From positions 1-52,783 of the forward strand of contig JAJFTK010000002.1 of assembly GCA_021372945.1 (NCBI GenBank): a stretch of 52,783 bases of DNA. The letters are read 5' to 3'. Source of the stretch: Planctomycetaceae bacterium. Lineage in GTDB: Bacteria > Planctomycetota > Phycisphaerae > Sedimentisphaerales > Anaerohalosphaeraceae. The stretch's first letter is position 1. Each line of letters opens with the position of its first letter. Shown here in pieces: positions 1-8,266 of this stretch. Made by a program: the position numbers and the translations under genes. The notes below the pieces were generated by a model. The model saw nothing but the letters and a program-made list of their open reading frames with translations, was not told the origin of the DNA and searched no databases.

Positions 1-1
1 G

Positions 2-124
2 GTACAAAGCCGCATGAAAGGGCCGGGAATGCGATGGGGACGACAGGGAGCATCCGCCATGTTGGAAATCCGGTGTGCTATGCATAGCGATGTATGGGAA
101 TACGCAATAAAGAACTCTGCCTAA
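2..124 (+). mobile_element. 3' end of a transposase gene (ISKra4-like), cut by the window edge
   Basis: The first 41 codons stay open from the window edge to a TAA and read VQSRMKGPGMRWGRQGAS, then AMLEIRC..., ending IKNSA. The pattern R-x-K-G-x-G-M-x-W-x3-GA-x-A-x-L-x-[IL]-R with an S-x-x-W about ten residues later is what I recall from the C-terminal end of ISKra4-type transposases. The start and the catalytic DDE residues lie outside the window. I could not find the terminal inverted repeat downstream. The family name comes from memory of the motif and not from a search. Confidence 0.5.
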
Positions 125-189
125 AAATCTTGATGCACCCTGTTGCCTTACGACGGCGGTTTTCTCTTTTCGCAGGCCGCCTCTTTCGC

Positions 190-195
190 TATAAT
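190..195 (+). promoter_or_regulatory. Possible -10 box (TATAAT) for the YhaM-like gene
   Basis: A perfect TATAAT lies about 60 bases before the ATG at 255. No good -35 box stands 17 bases upstream; the region is pyrimidine-rich. A palindromic repeat (216-234) would lie in the 5' leader. Confidence 0.3.
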
Positions 196-215
196 CCGGG
201 CTTTGAATGATATTT

Positions 216-234
216 CACGGGCAAGATGCCCGTG
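216..234. repeat. Short palindromic repeat, CACGGGCA-AGA-TGCCCGTG
   Basis: Perfect 8-bp stem with a 3-base loop. It is the reverse orientation (AGA loop) of the TCT-loop palindromes seen at 6353, 13128, 13152, 27900, 31042 and 52543. It sits 20 bases before the start codon of the YhaM-like gene. Confidence 0.8.
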
Positions 235-254
235 CTACCGAATCAGGAGAAACA

Positions 255-1235
255 ATGGCACATTTGTTCGTCAAAGATATTCAACCTGGTCAGCAGATCC
301 AGGACGTTTACATGGTTACGCAGCCCGTGCTGCGCAATACCGCCAAGGGCGACCTCTACATCGCGATGTACCTGTCGGACAAGACCGGCCGCACCAACAG
401 CCGCATGTGGCAGGCCACCGAAGAGATCTACCAGTCTATCCCCAGCGAGGGCTTTGTCCTCATTCGCGGCAAGAGCGAGCTTTACCAGGGCAGTCTGCAG
501 ATCGTCGTCAACGAAGTCAAGGCGATCGAACCCGACCAGGTCCGCATTACTGATTATGTCCCCCGTACCGAAAAGAATATCGGCGAGATGTACGAACAGA
601 TGAAGGCGGTGCTGGCGACCATGCAGAACGCCGACCTGAAGCGGCTGGTCAAAGCCTTTCTCGACGACACCGACCTGATGAAGTAGTTCTGTATGGCTCC
701 GGCGGCGATGCAGATGCATCACAATTATATCGGCGGCCTGCTGGAGCACACGCTCAACATGCTCAACGTCGCTATGGCGATCTTTCCGCTCTACCCCAAG
801 ATCCAGAAGGACCTCGTGCTGGCGGCCATCCTTCTGCACGACATCGCCAAGACGCAGGAACTTTCTTACAAGATCGGCTTTTCGTACACCGATCGCGGCC
901 AGCTTCTCGGTCACATCATCCAGGGCACCCAGATGATTACGCAAAAGGCGGACGACCTGAAGATGGATGGCGAACCGATTAACGCTAACATCCTCGATGC
1001 CTTGCTGCACATCGTCATTAGCCATCATGGCCAGTACGACTTCGGCTCGCCCAAGCTGCCCTGCACGCCCGAGGCCTTCATGGTCACCTACATCGACAAC
1101 CTCGACGCCAAGATGAACCAGACGACTACGCTCATCGAATGCGATGCCGGCGACGGCGGCAACTGGACCACCTTCCAGAAATCGCTCGACACCAAACTCT
1201 ACCGCTGCCGCCTATTGGACGCAGTTAATGAGTGA
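255..1235 (+). pseudogene. YhaM-like 3'-5' exoribonuclease (OB-fold + HD domain), interrupted by an in-frame TAG
   Basis: The start ATG at 255 follows AGGAG at 245-249 and gives MAHLFVKDIQPGQQIQ. Residues about 8-90 look like an OB-fold nucleic-acid binding domain (...YLSDKTGRTNSRMW...). The second half is a metal-dependent HD phosphohydrolase domain: HHNYIGGLLEHT, LLHDIAKT, ISHHGQYDFGSPK, YIDNLDAKM. This order and the length (326 codons) match the YhaM/CBF1 family of 3'-5' exoribonucleases, which act in the cytoplasm. The reading frame is continuous except for one TAG at 684-686, between LMK and FCMAPAAMQMHHNY; both halves are in the same frame and no residues seem missing. An AAG-to-TAG or CAG-to-TAG change would explain it. 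Either a recent nonsense mutation, a sequence error, or readthrough. An ATG at 693 could restart the HD half, but I see no clear ribosome site for it. Confidence 0.75.
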
Positions 1236-1269
1236 TGCCCTAATCAGAAAGAAGAACTTGCTTTGAAAC

Positions 1270-1554
1270 TTGCCATGGTCTTTGAATGTGCTTTTCGTTT
1301 TTTTTATGATGTTTAATGTTATCCCGCGTTTGCAGAACTGGTTCGGATTGCAGTGCATTCCGGGATTAGCCTCAATCCATTTTACCTTGAAACACTATGT
1401 TCCGCTTATCATTGGCGCTTCATTAATAAATTGGTTACTTGCATACCGATTTAAATGCAAGCCCTTTATCGCAGGAACAATGGCTTTGGCACTATGTTGG
1501 ACAACATTTGAAATCATGTATGTCTTGCTACGAGCACGCTATCCGTTGCTCTGA
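1270..1554 (+). CDS. Small hydrophobic protein of unknown function
   Basis: A 94-residue reading frame, distinctly AT-richer than its neighbours, with three hydrophobic stretches (about residues 5-20, 42-60 and 68-88) that could cross the membrane. I do not recognise the family. The ribosome site is weak; TTG codons a few bases upstream are alternative starts. Its last 16 bases overlap the 3' end of the convergent hisD. The base composition suggests it is not native to the GC-rich background. It may not be a real gene. Confidence 0.4.
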   Translation: MPWSLNVLFVFFMMFNVIPRLQNWFGLQCIPGLASIHFTLKHYVPLIIGASLINWLLAYRFKCKPFIAGTMALALCWTTFEIMYVLLRARYPLL

Positions 1555-2846
1555 AGACGCCTTTGAACGCTCTTGGCGTGGGCGTCGAGGCTTTCGGTTC
1601 GGGCCAGGCGGATGATGTCATCCGCTGCTTTGACAAGCTGCTCCTGTGAATATTCGATCACACTCGTGGATTTAATAAAATCATTGCAGGTCAGCGCGCT
1701 GAAATATTTGCTTGTCTGCCGCGTCGGCAGCGTGTGGCTTGGCCCCGCCCAATAATCGCCCACGGCCACCGGCGTCCACGGCCCGATGAAGATCGCCCCG
1801 GCGTTAAACAGCCGCAGGCTGATCTGCTTGCTCTCTTTGCCGCACTGCACCTGCAAGTGCTCGGCCGCAAAGTCATTGGCCCAATCTATCACCGCATCCA
1901 TCGTCGGGCAGACCACGACGGCGCTGTATGCCCGCAGGCATTTCTCTGTTTGCGCCGCGCGGTCAAGTTTGGCGCACTGCGTCGCCAATTCCGCGATCAC
2001 CTTCTTCGCTAGCGCCAGCGAATCGGTCACCACGATTCCCGCCCCCGGGTCGTGTTCCGCCTGGCTGAGCATATCGGCCGCAACCCATGCCGGATTGGCC
2101 TGCTCATTGGCCACGATCAGCACATCGCTCGGCCCGGCGAACGAATCCATATCCACCATGCCGAACATCTCTTTCTTGGCAAGCTGCACCACATCGTGCC
2201 CGGGCCCGGCGATCTTATCGACTTTGGCGATCGTCTTCGTTCCCCAGCCTGCCGCCGCCACCGCCTGCGCGCCGCCGATCCGGTACACCTCCGAAATGCC
2301 GAGTTCAAAACACACGCCCAAAATCACCGGGTGAATACTTCCCTTGTACCTGGGCGGCGACAGCACAGCGATCTCCTTCACACCCGCCACCTGCGCCGGC
2401 ACCGCCGTCATGATGACCGTGCTCGGCAGGGGGGCGCTGGCCCCTGGGATGCAAAGCGCGACCCGCCGCAGCGGCGTATAGCGAATTCCCGTCGACATAT
2501 TCCTGGCGCCGACGAAGATCTCCGACTGGTAATTCCAAACGTTGGCGATCGCCTGCTTTAAGCTCGCCAGCAACTCCGCATCCAGCGCCTTGTGGGCCCG
2601 CTCAAGCTCATCGGCAGAAACGCGAAACTGCTCCGGCGGAAGTTTCACCTTATCGAATTTCTCAGTATACTCGGCGACTGCGGCATCTCCCCGTTCACCC
2701 ACATCCGCGACGATCTTACGAACCGACTCCGCCAATTCTTTGCGGCTCTTGAGGAACTCGCCCATCGAATGCTCGCGCCGAAGCCTCTGCATGTTCTCCG
2801 CGTAATCGCGATCACCCGTTTGAATTAGCAGCTCATCAAAATTCAT
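1539..2846 (-). CDS. hisD: Histidinol dehydrogenase
   Basis: Oxidises L-histidinol to L-histidine in two NAD-dependent steps, the last reaction of histidine synthesis; cytoplasmic, zinc-dependent. The 435-residue product is full length for HisD. Family marks are visible: GASAPLPSTVIM, the nucleotide-binding KVDKIAGPGHDVVQLAKK, FAGPSDVLIVANE, the zinc/catalytic stretch LSQAEHDPGAG, AAEHLQV with the Glu-His catalytic pair, and GPSHTLPT near the end. No other his genes are present, so it lies apart from a his operon. It follows the aconitase/LOG/secreted-protein genes on the same strand after a 76-base gap containing a degenerate repeat, so cotranscription is possible but unproven. No clear Shine-Dalgarno sequence is seen before the ATG. 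Confidence 0.95.
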   Translation of the reverse strand: MNFDELLIQTGDRDYAENMQRLRREHSMGEFLKSRKELAESVRKIVADVGERGDAAVAEYTEKFDKVKLPPEQFRVSADELERAHKALDAELLASLKQAIANVWNYQSEIFVGARNMSTGIRYTPLRRVALCIPGASAPLPSTVIMTAVPAQVAGVKEIAVLSPPRYKGSIHPVILGVCFELGISEVYRIGGAQAVAAAGWGTKTIAKVDKIAGPGHDVVQLAKKEMFGMVDMDSFAGPSDVLIVANEQANPAWVAADMLSQAEHDPGAGIVVTDSLALAKKVIAELATQCAKLDRAAQTEKCLRAYSAVVVCPTMDAVIDWANDFAAEHLQVQCGKESKQISLRLFNAGAIFIGPWTPVAVGDYWAGPSHTLPTRQTSKYFSALTCNDFIKSTSVIEYSQEQLVKAADDIIRLARTESLDAHAKSVQRRLQSNG

Positions 2847-2914
2847 TTTCTTTTGAAGGTTGAAATTTTAATATTTGGATTTGTTTAGTATTTCGGGATT
2901 AGTGTTTAGAATTT

Positions 2915-2936
2915 ACTTCACGCTACTGCGTGAAGT
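2915..2936 (-). other. 9-bp perfect hairpin over the stop codon of the secreted unknown
   Basis: ACTTCACGC-TACT-GCGTGAAGT forms a perfect 9-bp stem. The stop codon of the 2923-3720 gene lies in it. No run of T follows on the minus strand, so it is not a standard intrinsic terminator; it may protect the 3' end of the mRNA or attenuate transcription into hisD. Confidence 0.5.
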
Positions 2937-3720
2937 TTCCATGCGTATATGTCCGTTCGGTCCGCCGCAGCAGCAAGTACCGCTGCCCCTGGTAAACCGT
3001 GACGAGGCCCGAAACATTATACCTCTCCCTGCCTGGGGTCCTGTTCATTTCTTTTTCTGCCGTCTCCATCCCCATGCACGGCAGCAGAATAAACCGGCGA
3101 GGGTCCATGTTCTGTCCAAAGGCATCCGGCTCAAAGATCTCGTGTTGGCCGCGCTTTTCAAGATACCCTGCCCGTCCGATCAGGTTAATATCCCCCGTGA
3201 CCTCTGCGATTTGCTGGAACCGCTGCAAATCCGGCGAAGAGCCCGCCTTAAGCTGACGCAAGATCTCCGGCGGAAGGATCGAGTCCTCTTGTCCGCCAGT
3301 GGCCGCGTGCGCATTTTCCGCCGGGGCTGCGGCGTCCTGCGATTCCTTCAGCGGCATAAAGAAAACCGGGTACAGGTAATTCTCATGCTTGTACAGCGTT
3401 GCCATTGCCCAGAGCCGAACGCGCAGTTCCGATGCGCTGCCTGCCAGCTTGGTCATTTGCTCCAGCACGCTGCTCTGCAGAACGGGCAATTTCTCTCCGG
3501 CGGGCCATTCCTTTTTAGTCAATTCGATCCTCTGCAGCGGCCGAAAGTTCCATTTCAGCGCCGCCGCGTCCCACTCCAGGCTGCCTTCCACGCCATCCAG
3601 GAAGAACCCTTCCGGCATGCGCACGACATCTGGTTCGGGTGCGTTTTTCGGCGCTCTCTCCAGCGCCGCAAACGCACCGCAGCTTACGATCAACAGGCTA
3701 ATACAAAGTATCGTTCTCAT
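2923..3720 (-). CDS. Secreted protein of unknown function
   Basis: A 265-residue protein with a typical Sec signal peptide (MRTILCISLLIVSCGAFA), probably cut after AFA; the Cys in it is not a good lipobox. The mature part is soluble and mixed alpha/beta, with segments such as LKWNFRPLQRIELTKKEW and LWAMATLYKHENYLYPVFFMPLKES, and a low-complexity Ala-rich stretch in the middle. I do not recognise the family. Its ATG overlaps the stop of the LOG-family gene (ATGA), so the two are translationally coupled and belong to one operon with the aconitase gene. Confidence 0.75.
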   Translation of the reverse strand: MRTILCISLLIVSCGAFAALERAPKNAPEPDVVRMPEGFFLDGVEGSLEWDAAALKWNFRPLQRIELTKKEWPAGEKLPVLQSSVLEQMTKLAGSASELRVRLWAMATLYKHENYLYPVFFMPLKESQDAAAPAENAHAATGGQEDSILPPEILRQLKAGSSPDLQRFQQIAEVTGDINLIGRAGYLEKRGQHEIFEPDAFGQNMDPRRFILLPCMGMETAEKEMNRTPGRERYNVSGLVTVYQGQRYLLLRRTERTYTHGNFTQ

Positions 3721-4268
3721 TTAATGGACCTCTGCGTTTTCAATCTGGCGATCAGCAGCGCCGCTGCTGCTTCGGCGGTTTCGACGCACTCGACCGAACC
3801 GCCGCTGGCGCTGTCCGCCTCGGCCATCATCTCCACCAGCGGCCGCCAGAACGCTCCCACCAGTATAATCGGTTTTGCCGCATTTGAAAAACCCTTATTT
3901 TTATGCTCCCACACATCCGCCACTTCCAGCAGCGTGCCCGTCCCGCCCGGTACGGCGGCGTAAGCATCCCCCAATTCGATCAGTTTGGCCAGCCGGTTCG
4001 CAAGGCAATCCGTCGCGATCTCTTCGCTCACGTGCGGGTTGGCCTTGCCGCGCTTAAAGGCCGTGCACGTCACGCCAATGACATGCCCGCCCGCCTCGGC
4101 CGCGCCCATCGCCGCCGCCAGCATCGTCCCGCCGTAGCCGCCGTTGGCGATCGTCAATCCCGCCTGGGCCAGCCGCCGCCCCAGCACAAGCGCCATCTCA
4201 AACGCCTCATCCCCCGGCCGGGCCTTGCTCGTCCCAAACAGCGTGACGACAGGTCCTTTTCGCATCAA
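3717..4268 (-). CDS. LOG-family (lysine decarboxylase-like) Rossmann-fold protein
   Basis: A 183-residue protein with the marks of the LOG/TIGR00725 group: an N-terminal TLFGTSKARPGD strand-loop, GGYGGTMLAAAMGAAEAGG, VIGVT, and the signature PGGTGTLLEV followed by W. The family includes nucleoside 5'-monophosphate phosphoribohydrolases (cytokinin-activating LOG) and pyrimidine/purine nucleotide 5'-monophosphate nucleosidases; the exact substrate here is unknown. It is not a lysine decarboxylase despite the old name. It overlaps the aconitase gene by 4 bases upstream and the secreted unknown by 4 bases downstream, so the three genes are tightly coupled. Confidence 0.85.
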   Translation of the reverse strand: MMRKGPVVTLFGTSKARPGDEAFEMALVLGRRLAQAGLTIANGGYGGTMLAAAMGAAEAGGHVIGVTCTAFKRGKANPHVSEEIATDCLANRLAKLIELGDAYAAVPGGTGTLLEVADVWEHKNKGFSNAAKPIILVGAFWRPLVEMMAEADSASGGSVECVETAEAAAALLIARLKTQRSIK

Positions 4269-6241
4269 TGCCGCGTCGCTTTCTTGTGTGTATAGGCCAA
4301 AAGTCCGCCGGCCAGCAGGATCTCACGATCGCGCGCCGATAATTCCAATCTGCCCGTAAAACTAAAGCCCGCCGTTTTGTCGTTCACCACGACCGTATCC
4401 TCGGCCCGGATTGCGTCCAGCAGCCCCGCGATCTCGATCTGGTCATCCTGGCTTATGCGGTCGTAATCGGCCTTGTTTTCGAACTCGATCGGCACAATGC
4501 AAAAGTTGATCAGGTTGGCCCGATGGATACGTTCGATCGACTTGGCGATCACGGCTCGCACCCCCAGGTAAACCGGGCACAACGCGGCGTGCTCGCGGCT
4601 GGAACCCTGGCCATAACTTTCACCGGCCACCACGATGCCGGCGATATGCCGGCTCTTGAGCGCCTTGGCCCGTTCGGCAAACGTGGGCTTGCCCTCTTCG
4701 TTAAAGCTGTTAAACACGTACTTGCTGTATTCCGGCACATTCGAACGGTGCTTTAAAAACTGTCCGGCGGGCATGATATGGTCCGTCGTGACCTTGTCGC
4801 CGCACGTGAGCAAGACCTGGCCCTTTAGATCCGCCGGCAGCGGGCTTGGGCTTTCCGGCACAACGATCGTCGGACCGCGCAGCACCTCCACCTTGCTCGC
4901 TTTGTCCGCCGGCGCAGGTGACTGGATCATGCTGTCATCGATCGAATAATTCTCGGGCAGCTTGATCTTCGGGTAACGGATCCCCACCAGGTTCTTCAAA
5001 TTGCGAGGGTCCGTGATCTCGCCCATGATCGCCGATGCCGCCGCTGTTTCCGGGCTTACCAGGTACGCCTGGTCGCCCTTGGTGCCGGTCCTTCCGGCGA
5101 AGTTGCGGTTAAACGTCCTTAGCGTCACCGTCCCGCTGGCCGGCGAGAACCCCTGCCCGATGCACGGCCCGCACCCCGCCTCCAGGATCCGCGCCCCCGA
5201 TGCGATCAGGCTCGACAGCGCCCCGTTGTCGGCCATCATCTCCAGCACCTGCCGGCTGCCCGGCGATATTCCCAGTTCCACCATCGGGTCGATCCGCCGA
5301 CCCCTCAATATCTCGGCCGCGATCATCAGGTCCGAGAAGCTTGAATTCGTGCAGCTTCCGATCACCACCTGGTTGACCTTGTGTCCTTCGAGCTCGCGGA
5401 TCGGCGCCACATTGTCCGGCGACGATGGGCATGCCGCCATCGGCTCAAGCGACCCCAGGTTGATCTTGATCACGCGGTCGTACGAGGCATTCGGGTCGGC
5501 GTTCAATGTCATATAGACTTCTTCGCGGTCCTGAGCCTCCAAAAACTCGCGTGTCCGCTCATCGCTTGGAAAAATGCTGCTCGTCACGCCCAGTTCGGCC
5601 CCCATATTGGTCACGACCGCCCGCTGCGGCACCGTTAAATGCTGAACGCCCGGGCCGAAATACTCCATTACGTGACCCACGTTGCCCTTGGTGGTCAGTA
5701 TGCTCAATAGTTTCAGGATCAGATCCTTGCTGCTGACCCAGTCCTGCAGCTTGCCGGTCAGTTCCACCCCGATCACCTTGGGGCACGTCAGATAAAACGG
5801 CCCGCCGCCCATCGCTACCGCCACGTCCAGCCCGCCTGCTCCGATCGCCAGCATCCCCAGTCCGCCCGCCGTCGGCGTATGCGAATCGCTGCCCAGCAGC
5901 GTCGCGCCGGGCCTGCCGAACCGCTCCAGGTGCACCTGGTGACAAATGCCGTTGCCCGGCCGAGAATAATACACCCCCGTCTTGGCCGAGATCGTCTGCA
6001 AGTACAGGTGGTCGTTATGATTTTCCGGCCCGAACTGCGCCAGGTTATGATCGACATAGCACACCGAAAGCGCCGTCTGCACTCGCGCTGTGCCCATCAG
6101 CTCAAACAGCAAAAACGCCGTCGTCCCCGTCGCGTCCTGCGTGAGCGTCTGGTCCATCTTGATGCCGATGGGCGTGCCGGGCTTTAGTTCCCCCTCCGCC
6201 AGGTGTTGTCTAAGTATCTTGTAGGTAAGCGTTTGCATCAT
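4265..6241 (-). CDS. Aconitate hydratase, short (Aquifex-type) form
   Basis: Isomerises citrate to isocitrate through cis-aconitate in the TCA cycle, using a [4Fe-4S] cluster. The cluster ligands are visible as C297 (IGSCTNSS) and C357/C360 (EAGCGPCIGQG). Other marks are MDQTLTQDATGT, VDHNL, LLGSDSHTPTAGG, and the swivel domain with CGDKVTTDHIMPAG and GQGSSREHAAL. The length (658 residues from this ATG) fits the compact putative-aconitase subfamily better than the ~900-residue AcnA. I chose the ATG at 6241 because GGGAG stands just upstream; a TTG at 6256 would add five residues. It is the first gene of the acn-LOG-secreted protein unit. The subfamily name is from memory, and a 3-isopropylmalate dehydratase-like role is less likely given full-length fusion of both domains. 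Confidence 0.92.
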   Translation of the reverse strand: MMQTLTYKILRQHLAEGELKPGTPIGIKMDQTLTQDATGTTAFLLFELMGTARVQTALSVCYVDHNLAQFGPENHNDHLYLQTISAKTGVYYSRPGNGICHQVHLERFGRPGATLLGSDSHTPTAGGLGMLAIGAGGLDVAVAMGGGPFYLTCPKVIGVELTGKLQDWVSSKDLILKLLSILTTKGNVGHVMEYFGPGVQHLTVPQRAVVTNMGAELGVTSSIFPSDERTREFLEAQDREEVYMTLNADPNASYDRVIKINLGSLEPMAACPSSPDNVAPIRELEGHKVNQVVIGSCTNSSFSDLMIAAEILRGRRIDPMVELGISPGSRQVLEMMADNGALSSLIASGARILEAGCGPCIGQGFSPASGTVTLRTFNRNFAGRTGTKGDQAYLVSPETAAASAIMGEITDPRNLKNLVGIRYPKIKLPENYSIDDSMIQSPAPADKASKVEVLRGPTIVVPESPSPLPADLKGQVLLTCGDKVTTDHIMPAGQFLKHRSNVPEYSKYVFNSFNEEGKPTFAERAKALKSRHIAGIVVAGESYGQGSSREHAALCPVYLGVRAVIAKSIERIHRANLINFCIVPIEFENKADYDRISQDDQIEIAGLLDAIRAEDTVVVNDKTAGFSFTGRLELSARDREILLAGGLLAYTHKKATRH

Positions 6242-6352
6242 CTCGTCGTCTCCCAAAACGGCAGTTCACATAGTCTTATGTGCTTGATTTTCTGTGCCTC
6301 ACACACGCCGCCAATTACTACCACAAACGCCCGCAAAGCACAAGTCGTAATA

Positions 6353-6365
6353 GGGCATCTTGCCC
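6353..6365. repeat. Short palindromic repeat, GGGCA-TCT-TGCCC
   Basis: Five-bp stem with a TCT loop, followed by GTGC as in the full-length copy at 27900. A shortened member of the TCT-loop palindrome family. Confidence 0.65.
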
Positions 6366-6498
6366 GTGCATTTCTCACAATGAAGTTCATTTACATTTTT
6401 TCCGGCCGCTGGATTGTATTGCCTTGCGCCCTGTTTTCGCAAGCCGTTTTTTAGGTTGTTTGTTTCGGTTCGATTACTTCCCAAACACAATTATTTGG

Positions 6499-6527
6499 TT
6501 CACTCTACGCCTTTTTTAAGGTATATT
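6499..6527 (+). promoter_or_regulatory. Possible sigma-70-type promoter for rhamnulokinase
   Basis: TTCACT, a 17-base spacer, then TATATT. Both boxes match four or five of six consensus bases. The start codon lies about 107 bases after the -10 box, with a GGGCAGGC hairpin in the leader. Confidence 0.35.
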
Positions 6528-6539
6528 GCCGCGCGGTAG

Positions 6540-6561
6540 GGGCAGGCTCCCATGCCTGCCC
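6540..6561. repeat. GGGCAGGC-type hairpin repeat
   Basis: GGGCAGGC-TCCCAT-GCCTGCCC: perfect 8-bp stem with a 6-base loop, preceded by GTAG. The same element occurs at 8745 and, with one G-T pair, at 26183. It lies within the leader of the kinase gene. Confidence 0.8.
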
Positions 6562-6633
6562 TTTGGGACTGATGAGGATTCACTTTGCAGGACCAAACGG
6601 AATATCGCCAATTCATCAACAACAGGAGATTGT

Positions 6634-8073
6634 ATGGACTACATCGCTGTCGATCTGGGAGCCGAAAGCGGCCGTGTCATGATCGGGTCAATCGCCAACG
6701 ACAAACTCACGCTCAAGGAATGTCACCGCTTTCCAAACGGCCCCTACACCGCAAAGGACGGCTCGCTGCATTGGGACTGGACTAAGCTCATGAACGAGAT
6801 CAAGACCGGCCTCAAGAAGGCCATCCCCCTGTGCCAGGGCAAGCCCGCCGGAATCGGCGTCGATACCTGGGGCGTCGATTTTGGCCTCATCGGTCCCGAC
6901 GGCAAACTCCTGGAGGACCCGTACAACTACCGCGACGGGCGCACCAATGGCATGATGGACAAGGCCTTCGACCTCATGGGCAAGCGCAGCGTCTATGACA
7001 ACACGGGCATTCAGTTCATGCAGTTCAACAGCGTCTATCAACTCCTTGCCATGCGGCTGGCCAATCATCCGCTGCTCAAGAAAGCCAAGACGCTTCTGTT
7101 TGTTGCCGACCTCATCTCCTATCTGCTCTGCGGCAAGCCCTATGCCGAGTACACCTTCGCCAGCACCAGCCAGATCATGGACATGAAGTCCGGCAAGTGG
7201 TCGCAGGCGATCATCAAGGGCCTCGACCTGCCCGGCAAGCTCCTGCCCAAGATCATCAAGACCGGCACCGTCGTCGGCAATCTAACGCCCGAGGTCTGCA
7301 AGGAGATCGGCTGCGAGCCTGTGCCGGTTATCGCCACCGCCGCCCACGATACCGGCAGCGCCGTCGCCGGCGTCCCCGCCAAAAAGGGCACAAGCTGGGC
7401 GTACCTGTCCAGCGGTACCTGGAGCCTCATGGGCATCGAGGCCCCGCACGCGATCATCAACGATAAGACCTTCGAGTACCAGTTCACCAACGAAGGCGGC
7501 GTCAACAACACCATCCGCCTGTTGAAGAACATCATGGGCCTCTGGCTCGTGCAGGAATGCCGCCGGCAGTGGCAGCGCGAAGGTACGGAGCTCGACTACG
7601 CGACCATGGCCAAAATGGCCGCGGCCGCAAAACCGTTTGCGGCAAAGATCGACCCCGACTACGGCGAGTTCCTCGCCCCCGGCGATATGCCCGCCAAGAT
7701 CAATAATTATCTCAAGTCAACCGGCCAAACAGAAATTACCGATAAGGGTCAGATGATCCGCGCGATCCTCGAATCCCTCGCCCGCAAGTACGGCCAGGTC
7801 CTGGGCATGCTCGAAGACCTGCAGGGCAAAAAGATCGACGTGCTGCACATTGTCGGCGGGGGCATCCAGAACGAGCTGCTCAACCAGTTCACCGCCGACG
7901 CCACCGGCTGCAAGGTCATCACCGGCCCCGTCGAAGCTACCGCCAGCGGCAACGTCGTCGTGCAGGCCATGGCCACCGGCGAGGTCAACGACCTTTGGCA
8001 CGCCCGCCAGATCGTCAGCAATTCTTACGAGATCAAGGAGTACACGCCGCAAAACCCCGCGGCCTGGAAATAG
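6634..8073 (+). CDS. rhaB: Rhamnulokinase-like FGGY carbohydrate kinase
   Basis: Phosphorylates L-rhamnulose with ATP to L-rhamnulose 1-phosphate in rhamnose breakdown. The N-terminal phosphate-binding motif AVDLGAESGRVMIG is characteristic of RhaB; other marks are GIGVDTWGVDFGLI, DPYNYRDGRT, ATAAHDTGSAVAGVPA, YLSSGTWSLMGIE and the C-terminal adenine-binding VGGGIQNELLNQ. The start ATG follows AGGAG (6624-6628) and gives 479 residues, normal for the family; an open frame upstream lacks a ribosome site. No rhamnose isomerase or aldolase is nearby, so it is an orphan kinase. L-fuculokinase is the main alternative, but the start motif favours rhamnulokinase. Confidence 0.88.
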   Translation: MDYIAVDLGAESGRVMIGSIANDKLTLKECHRFPNGPYTAKDGSLHWDWTKLMNEIKTGLKKAIPLCQGKPAGIGVDTWGVDFGLIGPDGKLLEDPYNYRDGRTNGMMDKAFDLMGKRSVYDNTGIQFMQFNSVYQLLAMRLANHPLLKKAKTLLFVADLISYLLCGKPYAEYTFASTSQIMDMKSGKWSQAIIKGLDLPGKLLPKIIKTGTVVGNLTPEVCKEIGCEPVPVIATAAHDTGSAVAGVPAKKGTSWAYLSSGTWSLMGIEAPHAIINDKTFEYQFTNEGGVNNTIRLLKNIMGLWLVQECRRQWQREGTELDYATMAKMAAAAKPFAAKIDPDYGEFLAPGDMPAKINNYLKSTGQTEITDKGQMIRAILESLARKYGQVLGMLEDLQGKKIDVLHIVGGGIQNELLNQFTADATGCKVITGPVEATASGNVVVQAMATGEVNDLWHARQIVSNSYEIKEYTPQNPAAWK

Positions 8074-8076
8074 GGA

Positions 8077-8155
8077 AGCGTAAGCGCCCCGATGCGATCT
8101 ATGACGATGCTGCGACGTGATCTTCCTTGCCGTCTGCAATCATGTCGCTTACGCT
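8077..8155. repeat. Widely spaced inverted repeat after rhaB
   Basis: AGCGTAAGCG (8077-8086) and its exact complement CGCTTACGCT (8146-8155) are separated by 59 bases. The element begins four bases after the rhaB stop codon. It could form a long hairpin in the 3' region, or be another interspersed repeat. There is no T run after it. Confidence 0.5.
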
Positions 8156-8266
8156 CCATGCTTTTTACATTTTGTTTTGTCATTTTGCTTTTTAATATTT
8201 GCATTTTGATTTGAGCAAAGCTTAAAATTACAGAGCGTTGCTAAACGCACTTATAAGGAGCATAAT

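Larger units (their letters stand above)
6242..6633. other. Divergent intergenic region between aconitase and rhamnulokinase
   Basis: 392 bases without a gene. It holds one TCT-loop palindrome (6353), one GGGCAGGC hairpin (6540) and a possible promoter toward the kinase (6499-6527). I see no RNA gene or riboswitch. Confidence 0.6.

Noticed and set aside
2..87. Another open frame at the left edge (ending CYA)
   Set aside because: It has no recognisable sequence, while the overlapping frame to 124 shows a transposase C-terminal pattern.
684..686. TAG decoded as pyrrolysine or another amino acid
   Set aside because: No pyl genes or suppressor tRNA are in the window, YhaM-type enzymes are not known to use such residues, and other genes here (for example 8070-8072) end in TAG normally.
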